A stretch of DNA of 64,000 bases from Vibrio agarivorans. Lineage in GTDB: Bacteria; Pseudomonadota; Gammaproteobacteria; Enterobacterales; Vibrionaceae. The stretch is from assembly GCF_030409635.1 (NCBI RefSeq), contig NZ_JAUFQF010000003.1:1-64000 (forward strand), in the 5' to 3' direction. The notes under the pieces were generated by a model that did not search any database, had not been told where the DNA came from, and was given only the letters and a program-made list of their open reading frames with translations. Position numbers and translations under genes: made by a program. Positions 55,575-63,900 of this stretch are shown piece by piece (within the stretch, counting starts at the first letter, position 1; each line of letters begins with the position of its first letter).

Positions 55575-56690
55575 CTAAATGGCTTTCTGGATTAAATCAC
55601 TAACCGACAAGTAGCCTCGGTGAACTTTGCCGTTACTAAACACATGAAGCGGAGTAGCGCGTGAGGTAAAGAGATCCCCATAGAGCTTTTGTCGGTGAGC
55701 GGTAATTACACACTCTGAATTAAAGTCAGTATTAGCAACAGAAGGAAGCTCATTGGACAGATAATGTCTTGGCTGTCCCATCAAGGTGTCAAAGAGTTCT
55801 GCACGTTCTGAGTTGTCATCAGTGGAACACATAACCGAGAGCATGTTTTTGCCCATCGTTGTGTAATCACCATAGGAAATCTGACCGTTCGCATTGATGC
55901 GTTCTCTATAATAATCTCTTCCGTATGGATACACCTTAACGGATATTCCTTTGGCTAACAGTGTTTCTATTTGCTGATGCTCCTTCAAACAATAACTGCA
56001 CGTATAGTCACTAAAAATGGTGACGGATGCCTTTTCATTCGGAGCTTCATACTTAATGAACTCGGTGGAAGGTAGGTTGGGAACAACCGCCCCTGCAAAT
56101 ACTTGTCCACATTGGATACGAGTATTGGCGTCAAATTCCGTTTGAAACATATCGTACAAACTAGATAGTTCGGAATGCTTTTGAATGTTCTGCAGACACG
56201 ACTGCTCTAAGCTTACCTGCTCTTGTGTGTACCCCATAACAACCACATCAGAAGTCGGTGGCGTAGTCAGTTCAGGTAATGATGGTGCTGGACTTAACGA
56301 TGATTGAGGTGGGGCTACTGGCTTAGGTTTCTTATGAACATCCGAACCACTTAAGAACGAATCTACACCGTCAACTCGTGCTCGCTTGCTAATTTCTTCT
56401 TGCCTACGTAGCGCATCGAATTCCTCTTGGATAACTCGACTGACTACTACATTGTCTGCGAGTGAAAGTACGTCACCGTTGATTAATACCGAGCCACTTG
56501 CGTCCGTAAATAAAACCTTGTCGTTTAAGTAAACAACAAACAGATCTGAACCCTCAAGCGGTTTAACGAAAACCTCTGCCCCTGTTGACTCTTTGAGACT
56601 ATGTGTAAGTTCAGTTACATGGTTTGTACTGGCATGGGCAGAAAGGCTAAATGACAGTGCAATTGCGCCTACTATTGAAGTAAATTTCAT
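55575..56690 (-). CDS. DsbC/DsbG-like thioredoxin-fold protein
   Basis: A signal peptide (about residues 1-20, ending AHA) and an N-terminal beta domain with LNDKVLFTDASGSVLING (like the DsbC dimer domain) are followed by a Pro-rich linker (about 122-147) and a thioredoxin domain with FSDYTCSYC (Cys231, Cys234). ATPLHVFSNGKVHRGY supplies the cis-Pro loop. It probably isomerises disulphides in exported plasmid proteins such as the Cys-rich 53334 product. At 371 residues it is longer than DsbC because of the linker and an extra Cys-containing helical part. Confidence 0.82.
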   Translation of the reverse strand: MKFTSIVGAIALSFSLSAHASTNHVTELTHSLKESTGAEVFVKPLEGSDLFVVYLNDKVLFTDASGSVLINGDVLSLADNVVVSRVIQEEFDALRRQEEISKRARVDGVDSFLSGSDVHKKPKPVAPPQSSLSPAPSLPELTTPPTSDVVVMGYTQEQVSLEQSCLQNIQKHSELSSLYDMFQTEFDANTRIQCGQVFAGAVVPNLPSTEFIKYEAPNEKASVTIFSDYTCSYCLKEHQQIETLLAKGISVKVYPYGRDYYRERINANGQISYGDYTTMGKNMLSVMCSTDDNSERAELFDTLMGQPRHYLSNELPSVANTDFNSECVITAHRQKLYGDLFTSRATPLHVFSNGKVHRGYLSVSDLIQKAI

Positions 56691-56698
56691 TGTGATTC

Positions 56699-57205
56699 CT
56701 AAATGTTTGCCGAGTGAATTTTGGTGATAGAAACTGGTGGAATGCTCTCGTCTCGTTCATGAGCATCATTGATACAACAGATGTGTAAAATCGAAGAGCG
56801 AATAAGTTCATCGCTATGGCAGGGATGAAGCGGAATAACCATTTTTAGTCGATCTACTTCTAAACTCGAAGTCGATTCTTGACCATAAGAGCGCTTTAAT
56901 ACTTTCTGCTTTTCTACCTCAACATCGAAATAAAGATTCAATACCGAAAGGTCATCTACTACCGAAAATGATTGCCAGTTTATTCGCCCAAATGCCCCCC
57001 ACAATGCCTTTGGTACTCCAAGGTAAGCATTGATACCATCAACAATGAGACCGATATGCGAAGCAAAATAATTGCTCATTTCCAAACTGTTTTTTTGCAA
57101 AACCATATCGTGCTGAAACTCAGTAAAGAGACTCACATCAGGTCTATTAAGTAGTTTGGCATACACGGCTGGTTTGTAGAGTGACGGTTTGCGTACGTTT
57201 TCCAT
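56699..57205 (-). CDS. Hypothetical protein, 168 aa
   Basis: Not recognised. It is a soluble protein with a CC pair near the end (SILHICCIND), no signal peptide and no membrane helix. The stop is eight bases before the DsbC-like gene, so both share a transcript. It starts divergently from the gene at 57283, and the shared control region lies between them. Confidence 0.6.
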   Translation of the reverse strand: MENVRKPSLYKPAVYAKLLNRPDVSLFTEFQHDMVLQKNSLEMSNYFASHIGLIVDGINAYLGVPKALWGAFGRINWQSFSVVDDLSVLNLYFDVEVEKQKVLKRSYGQESTSSLEVDRLKMVIPLHPCHSDELIRSSILHICCINDAHERDESIPPVSITKIHSANI

Positions 57206-57215
57206 GCATCTTATC

Positions 57216-57235
57216 CATTTGTTTTATAATATTCA
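57216..57235 (+). promoter_or_regulatory. Promoter/operator of the 57283 operon
   Basis: CATTTGTTTTATAATATTCA has TATAAT at 57225-57230 and differs by one base from the minus-strand element before the dotA operon. A second TATTAT lies at about 57252-57257. It is located in the 77-base gap between divergent genes, so it may control both. Confidence 0.55.
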
Positions 57236-57282
57236 TACCGCTATACTGTGGATATTATAGACAGAAAACGCAAGTGAAAGCC

Positions 57283-57861
57283 ATGACTATTGAACGTACC
57301 TTTAAAAGCTACTTTGAGCGCCTCGCTACACAACGTCACCTAGAGCCTAACAGTCTTGAATACTCAGGTGTTCGCATAATCACCGATGAAGGAAACAACA
57401 AATTTGAAAGCAATGTCATGCTTCTCACTCAATACTTTGCATTTACCCTCGGTAAGTACCTAACTTCGGGCGCGGTTGTTGAAAAAAATGGAACACTACT
57501 CGTTCTGGACAGTCGCTATCTTACTGAGAATCAAACAGCGGCTCTCAATAAGCATTATCATGGTCATAAGCTTGAAGCCATTTCAAAGCACGAAGAGTCA
57601 GTGGTCATTGCTGGCGCTATCGAAACAATCTGCTTTGCTGGACAAGAGTACGTAAACACCCCATTCGATTTAGGCAGTCGTATTGTCAGACTTCGCGAGA
57701 ATCTTGTTGTGCCAGAGTTTGTACGAGTTGCGTACTCTAGCATTGTGTCACCTAACCGTCAGTCTCTCAATACACCTTTAACCCCTGACCAAAACCCGAC
57801 TCAGCATGTCACTACGCAGCAAAGCTTGGAAATTACCCATGACCAAAGCCCTACTCCGTAA
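57283..57861 (+). CDS. Hypothetical protein, 192 aa
   Basis: Not recognised. It is a soluble alpha/beta protein with a Gln/Thr/Pro-rich tail (about residues 155-192). ATG 57283 (MTIERTFKSYFERL) is chosen because it lies after the predicted promoter; a GTG nine bases upstream is possible. The end overlaps the next gene by 23 bases. It is the first gene of the operon that runs to the right edge. Confidence 0.6.
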   Translation: MTIERTFKSYFERLATQRHLEPNSLEYSGVRIITDEGNNKFESNVMLLTQYFAFTLGKYLTSGAVVEKNGTLLVLDSRYLTENQTAALNKHYHGHKLEAISKHEESVVIAGAIETICFAGQEYVNTPFDLGSRIVRLRENLVVPEFVRVAYSSIVSPNRQSLNTPLTPDQNPTQHVTTQQSLEITHDQSPTP

Positions 57862-58840
57862 AATTGCTATCGGTGCTCTTTGCACAATATCACTCAATGC
57901 ACATGCATGGTTGGTATGGACAATTGTAGATCCTGTACGTGACTACAACTGGGAACTTAAGTCTCTCAGGGATTACCTGATCTTAGCTGAAAAGAAATTA
58001 GCCAATATAGACAAAATGATTGGTGAACAGATGCTCAGTCAACTTCAAATGTTGCGAGAGGAATCTAACGAGTCTAGTAGCATCCGAGCAGTAACATCAG
58101 CACTGTCAATCACACAAAACCTTGCTGCTGCGTCTCGAAGTGAACCTTCGGCAGTAGAGATAGTGTGCGCTTGGATAGAAGCAGGTAAGACAGCTCAACC
58201 GAGCAGTAGTTGCGGTTCAATCGTATGGTATAGAGCGGAATACGAAGTCAAGGCACTAGAAGAGCGTTTTATCGATCCTGAAAAAGCCGATGGTAAGTAT
58301 TATCGAAATATTTTCGATGAAAGCGTAGATGGAGTAAGCAATGAGAAAGCAATTCTTCAAGTTATCGGAAACGATGTACAAGCATACTCACACGCTGTTA
58401 ATAACTTTGAACTAATTAGCGAATCAAGCAGTAGCAATTTTGAAAGCGTCTCTAACCTACTCTTTGACTATGGTGTAACCCTACCCGACCCCAACGAAGT
58501 ATCACGCTTACCTAACGCCTTTAGTGTTGATGAGTACCTACAGTATTTCCACTCCAATACCGCGAAAGCGTTCGTGACTCGATCATTAAGAGACCGTACC
58601 GAACACTCAGGCAGTTACGCCAAAGATGCTGCTTTGATTGAATCTGCAACCGAAACGGCTATAGAGCGACTTAATGCTGAGATTGGAGATGTAGAAATGT
58701 CTGATCAAGCTTTAAGAGTCTTGGCTACATCCCGAGCACGAAATCTAAAAAATGAATTCAAACTACTGGAACTAAGACATCGAGAGCAAGCGGCTACTGC
58801 CCTAGCTCTCAAGAAGCACATGGAATTACAAGGATATTAG
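57839..58840 (+). CDS. Exported helical protein, paralogue of the 51437 protein
   Basis: A signal peptide (about residues 1-21, ending AHA) is followed by a helical protein of about 310 residues. IRAVTSALSITQNLAAASR and the C-terminal SDQALRVLATSRARNLKNEF are shared with the protein encoded at 51437, with the spacing between them changed. Two copies in separate operons under the same promoter element suggest related subunits of one periplasmic structure. ATG 57839 is preferred since GGAAA precedes it; the frame start at 57806 has no site. Confidence 0.6.
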   Translation: MTKALLRKIAIGALCTISLNAHAWLVWTIVDPVRDYNWELKSLRDYLILAEKKLANIDKMIGEQMLSQLQMLREESNESSSIRAVTSALSITQNLAAASRSEPSAVEIVCAWIEAGKTAQPSSSCGSIVWYRAEYEVKALEERFIDPEKADGKYYRNIFDESVDGVSNEKAILQVIGNDVQAYSHAVNNFELISESSSSNFESVSNLLFDYGVTLPDPNEVSRLPNAFSVDEYLQYFHSNTAKAFVTRSLRDRTEHSGSYAKDAALIESATETAIERLNAEIGDVEMSDQALRVLATSRARNLKNEFKLLELRHREQAATALALKKHMELQGY

Positions 58841-58844
58841 GTCT

Positions 58845-59594
58845 ATGAGTGATTCACTAACCAATGATGACTTAAAAAAAGAAATTGAAGAAAAGAAGAA
58901 AGAGCTAGATCAGCTCAAAGAGGCGACTCACGAAAAAATGAGGGTTCTGAATAACGTTGACGTTATGTACAAGGGTATCAATATGCAAGATGTCTACGCG
59001 CCTGATCCTAACGCCCAAAAGAGTGAACCAACACAACGCCAAACCACCAGCAATATGTCCCCCTTTGCGAGTGCTTTACATGCCTTAGTGAACTCAAAAA
59101 ACAAACCCCAATCACCTAGGGTAAGCCTTGAAGAAAATGCAATTAAGCTGGCAGAGCGAAAGGCAGCTATGGGCGGTGAGTCCAAAGTTAAAAGCCTTGC
59201 CGATAATATCAATCAACAACTAGATAAAGTCATGTCAACCGATACAACAGCCTCAGAAGTTGAAGCCGCCTTTAAGCAGATCCGCACCGATATTGCCCAG
59301 ATAAATCAAGAAATGGCATTGAACCTCAAAGCTACTCAACACGTCAACGGTGACAATCTCAATCAGGCAATCGATAGCATCAAACAAGATAATTCCTATC
59401 TTCAGAAACTAGCTACACGCATTCAAAAGGATGCGCCCTCTTTGAACATACGAAATGACATCCTACCTGATAGCGCAAAAATCGACTTCCATGCCTTTGC
59501 TGGAAAAATATCAGACAGTGTGAATAACCTAACATCAACTCTTAAAAACTTTGCTAGCAAGTTGATGCCATCCTCACAAAGCCCAACGACATAG
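58845..59594 (+). CDS. Coiled-coil protein, 249 aa
   Basis: Not recognised. It starts with a strong heptad-type coiled coil (LKKEIEEKKKELDQLKEAT, about 9-28). Further helical repeats follow at about 118-165 and 180-240, linked by Gln/Ser/Thr/Asn-rich stretches. No signal peptide or membrane helix is present. It follows the periplasmic protein gene by four bases and precedes the pseudo-ATPase gene, so it may be a cytosolic scaffold in the same pathway. Confidence 0.6.
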   Translation: MSDSLTNDDLKKEIEEKKKELDQLKEATHEKMRVLNNVDVMYKGINMQDVYAPDPNAQKSEPTQRQTTSNMSPFASALHALVNSKNKPQSPRVSLEENAIKLAERKAAMGGESKVKSLADNINQQLDKVMSTDTTASEVEAAFKQIRTDIAQINQEMALNLKATQHVNGDNLNQAIDSIKQDNSYLQKLATRIQKDAPSLNIRNDILPDSAKIDFHAFAGKISDSVNNLTSTLKNFASKLMPSSQSPTT

Positions 59595-59603
59595 AGGTGA
59601 GTC

Positions 59604-60959
59604 ATGGAATACGCATCTGCTCAAAGAACGGTTACTGAAATTAATGAACAATCGATACAAGTGCCGACTGATGACCTCAGTGACTTGATGAGTAACCCGA
59701 AATACCAATACTCAGCCATGATGCACAGAATGGTGGTGGGTAAAAGTCATGCGGAAGTGATCAGTACTTTACATCTTCCAGTAGACAAAGATACCGAGCT
59801 TAACGCCCTGCTAAAAGCCGATTATGTGTCAGACGAAGATAAGCTACAAATCAACGCAGCACTTCTCAACTTCCCATACCTACACGATACGACTCACTGC
59901 TCACTAGAATCAGATCTTTACGGGAACGTGGTGCTATTTGAGTTACTAGAAGATAACTTACTCGCGCTTGTACGAATTAACGAGGCGTTATGTCTTCTAA
60001 TCGGGTCTCAAAAAGGGCTTGAGTACGTAACTGAAAACAGGTCGAACAAGCACTGTCCTATTAATCAATACTTTTCCTTCCATGACACTTTGCCTAAGTA
60101 CTTTACAGCGATGGGCAAACACATTCGCGAAATGTTAACCGCTCCCAATGAGAATACAGGTAACAAGATTTTCAACTTAAACAACCAAGGAGTGTTAACA
60201 GATTTTTTTGAAAAAGCGGCAAGTGAAGACATGCTGGGTTTTACCGTTCGTATCAACAATCGTACCAACAAAGTGGAATCAGTTAAAAGTCTGTATTCAA
60301 GGAACGAAGTCCTGTTGATGCTTAGTGAAAGCCTCACTGACGACAATCTAGCCTACACCTTCAACACGATGGCTCAAGTTTCAGTAAGTGCGAGTGAGCA
60401 AGGTCAGCCAATGGTTTACCTACGGGCGAAGAGAAGTCTTGGGGTGGCATATAAAGCATCGCGTGTTGAACTCAATAATCAGATGACTATTCTTGAATTC
60501 GAGCTGTTTCCACTGATTGATGACAAGAGTGGTAAAAGTGTACCTTCAATAACCGAATCTAACATCAGCAAATTATTGAGCAGCGTTGATAGTGCCATAT
60601 CAAAGCGCGAACCTTTGTTGATTTGCACACCTAATGCCCTACCTCCAAAGCTAGTTTATATAACAATTCTCCGCCATATCATGAACCAAGATGAAGTTCA
60701 TGGCAGTTATGTTTGTAACTACGAACAGACAATGTATCACGGTGATTCATTGCTTTCGTTAGAACTAGATATGCATCACCTTGACAACATATTGAACCTA
60801 TCGCTCCCGTTCGTATTGACGGGAGAAGTCAGAACAAAAGAGCAGCTCAACTACATTAATGCACTTAATGAAAACCTTGTGCCGTTCATTGCACTAACAA
60901 GCACTTCCCCAAAAGCGCTCCCTGCACACATTCAACCATACATATTGCAACTCAACTAG
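59604..60959 (+). CDS. Probable P-loop-less relative of PilQ/GspE/DotB ATPases
   Basis: Residues about 200-440 follow the secretion-ATPase plan. VYLRAKRSLGVAYKASRV (271-288) corresponds to VIYRTVGSLRLGARIAS of PilQ. KREPLLICTPNALPPKLVYI (335-353) takes the place of the Walker A strand and loop (GIVLIIGETNSGKS) but lacks G-x4-GK[ST]. LPFVLTGEVRTKEQLNYINA (401-420) matches the Walker B GEVRD segment, and VPFIALTSTSPKALP the His box region, with the His missing. It would not bind ATP normally; a structural or regulatory partner of DotB or PilQ is inferred. The N-terminal 190 residues are unassigned. Confidence 0.45.
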   Translation: MEYASAQRTVTEINEQSIQVPTDDLSDLMSNPKYQYSAMMHRMVVGKSHAEVISTLHLPVDKDTELNALLKADYVSDEDKLQINAALLNFPYLHDTTHCSLESDLYGNVVLFELLEDNLLALVRINEALCLLIGSQKGLEYVTENRSNKHCPINQYFSFHDTLPKYFTAMGKHIREMLTAPNENTGNKIFNLNNQGVLTDFFEKAASEDMLGFTVRINNRTNKVESVKSLYSRNEVLLMLSESLTDDNLAYTFNTMAQVSVSASEQGQPMVYLRAKRSLGVAYKASRVELNNQMTILEFELFPLIDDKSGKSVPSITESNISKLLSSVDSAISKREPLLICTPNALPPKLVYITILRHIMNQDEVHGSYVCNYEQTMYHGDSLLSLELDMHHLDNILNLSLPFVLTGEVRTKEQLNYINALNENLVPFIALTSTSPKALPAHIQPYILQLN

Positions 60960-60973
60960 GATGAGGTTTTTCA

Positions 60974-63900
60974 ATGGCTAAACAAATATCCAACTTTCTA
61001 GAATCCGTTCTAGCTGATAACAAAGAACGCACATTTGGATCTATCGACAATAAATCAAAAGTCAAAATACCCTTACTAATCACTAAAAAGACTGATAAAA
61101 ATGTTACGCGATACAGCACCGACTTCTCTAAGATAGCGGGCTTTGAAAACCTCAAAACAAATCCTAACCGCATTCAGATACAAAATGTTGCTCAAGCCTC
61201 GTTACTCTATTCTATCTATACGACCTTGGGGCATGACAATAAGAATATTCAGGAGCTTAACGAAGCTATTAACCTCTTTCAAAGGGGGGGTAGTTTTGAA
61301 GGAAAAACCATTAAGCGGTTCTCAGTTGATGCAGAGAAGCTAGTAAACTCGAAATGGAAGAATGTTCAGGACACAGCAACCACCGAACAAAAAAGTGGAA
61401 TTATGGAGGTTGCGGATCTTTTAGCCACAAGAGCTATTAACGAAATGCACGAGACAGGAGAGTTAAAGGCTGCTGGTGTTGACGTGGAAAAGGCAACGCA
61501 AGTTTCAACGTTAATGTTGAAAGCATTCCAATCTAATTTACTGCACTCCAAAAATACACCTATGACCACCTCACATGAGGTGTCAGAAATCTATTCGCCT
61601 ATTCAAGATAAAATCAACACATTCCTAGAACAGCGATATGGCTCATCAAACAAAGAAGATTATCTCTACACTCTAATGTCGAACCACGCTAGCGACATTC
61701 AAGATCTGTGTGACCCTGCTAACCTCAAGTTTGATGATCTAATCAATTTGATTAAATTTGTACCTGAGAACAGCAAAGCCGATGAAAGTACGGGGATTAG
61801 TGGTGCGGATTATCGCGCTGCACGTATCAATAGTAAGAAGAACGCTAAAGGAAAAATTACCGCATATATCAAAGAAGATGAGCAGTTCAAAGACGTACAC
61901 CACCTGTTGATAAACGTCACATATTATGAAGGGCAAGCAAACCATAGTAACAGTCTTATGTTGCTCAGTCATAATGAGCTAGCAACTGATCTACACTCAC
62001 CCAACCTTCTAACCAAGCACCTAAAGCAAGCACAAGACATTACCCCTTTACTTAATGAACAACGCCTCGAAGAATTGAAACAACAGCGTATCGCTAATGA
62101 AGAACTGCAACGACAATCAGCACAGCGATTGGTAGAAGAAAATGCCCAAAAAAGGCAAGCGGCTATCCAGACATTTGAACAAGCGACACCAGTTACAAAT
62201 GCAGAACAGCTCGAAGGGACATACTTCGCTCAAAAATCTGCAGCCCTTCTAGCTATAAAATCTATCCCCAACATGCGTATAGATGCTGATAAAACCGTAT
62301 GGATTCCACTGGCTAATGTCGCTGAATCAAACCCTACGATGGACAACATTGAAGGGTTTCAAAAGTTGCTTGCTGACAAAGATCCCTTACTCCAAACCAA
62401 TAAGCTATTTGAAGGTATCGGAGAAGGTCGAAAAAATAAAGCATCTGCCACAATCGGTGATATAGATAACGCAGCTTTAATCATTGAAAGTGAGGGTATC
62501 GTTAACGGGCTTATCGCTATTGAAATGGCTGAGCAAAAAGGCATCAAAGCGGCTGCTGTATGTGGACTCGATGTAGGAAACTTGCCATACACTCTCGGGA
62601 GAATCTTAGAGAGCCACCCAACTAAACCTGTCATTAATCTTGCTGACAACGACTTGTTTAACTCTGACAAAGAGCGAAGATATTTACCGCATGAATTAGC
62701 AGCTAGAAACATGCCTGAAACGGGAAAAACCGTGAATGTTGGTCTTAAGCGAGCCGCTGAGATGACCAATGCGGTCAATCTACCTCACATTCATTTTGAT
62801 TTTGCTAATGACTTCGGTGAGAACTTGGAAGCACTCCAACAAGATCAGAAAGGGTCAGATATAGATGATGCTCTGAATATCGTATATCAAAACCTGTCAG
62901 AAAAAGGTGTTGATGCACCTCACGTTGAAGCATGGGAGATAGTCAAAGAGTCGCTCTATTCTAAAATCGAAACGACCATGAAATATCATGTATCGCCAAA
63001 CTGGTCAGTTGAAAACCAAGACGCTTATGAATGGTGTCCATCAGCAGACAATCTTGGCAAAGAAGGACTGCCTGATTTCTACCACCTAAAAGACATCATC
63101 AATGGGGTAAACGAGGTTTTTGAGAAAAACCATCAGATGAGTTATGAAACTTATCGCCATTTGGTATCAACAAGACATGACCCTCAAAACGAAGCAGAAG
63201 TTGAAATAGACCAAGATCTACTTGCAGAAACAGAAGCTAAAATTGACCAGTACATTGAGGATGCATCAAACCCTAACCAATCAGACGATATTGGGGAGCA
63301 AATTCAAAGTGAACCTCTTGTCCAATTAGATGCTGACATTCCGCATTTAGTTGCACCGACAATTAATGAAAGCTCAATCTATATCGACACCAAAATTCAC
63401 TCTATTACACGTAGACTTGATAATCTATCAGCCACCGCTGGGGAGTGGCTGCATTATGAAAACGCTAAGCGTGTTGATAAACACATGGCGACCTTGCATA
63501 AACTTGTTGACGAAAAAAGTCGCCTACTCGGTGTAAGTGCAAGACAACTCCAATCAGAGCCACAGCTTGCAGTTTATTTTGATAGGGAACGTGAAATCGA
63601 AGACGCACAACTTACTGCAGCGCAACAAGTTGACTTCGTTCCATCGACAGACGACTGGCTAGACTTAGAAGGTGAAGAAGAAAACCGCACTGTAGCCCGA
63701 GATGCAGATACCTTTGATTTTCAATTAGAGGATACAGAGGCACTTGAAAGTGCTGCCCCGAGTGATCAAACTAGCGCTCAATTACTTAACCAAGTGCTCG
63801 GAGGTCAACAAGTCGAGCACCCCGTACAGTCAGAACTTGATCAGGATATTGAAGAACAGAAAATAGAGCTATCACCTGAGAATCAGGAGCTAGTGGACAT

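Larger units (their letters stand above)
1328..60215. repeat. Dispersed 13-bp T7-N2-A4 motif family, 18 members
   Basis: TTTTTTTSAAAAA (S = G or C) on the plus strand at 3181, 5764, 12870, 18868, 52704 and 60203; on the minus strand (plus-strand left ends) at 10893, 25465, 30011, 32452. TTTTTTTGCAAAA at 57090 (plus) and at 1328 and 21736 (minus). Looser T7-N2-A4 copies are at 22499 and 37636 (plus) and at 34070, 46622 and 49194 (minus). Members lie inside genes in different frames as well as in gaps, which argues for a DNA-level signal. Function unknown; a scattered protein-binding site is the simplest idea. Confidence 0.6.
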
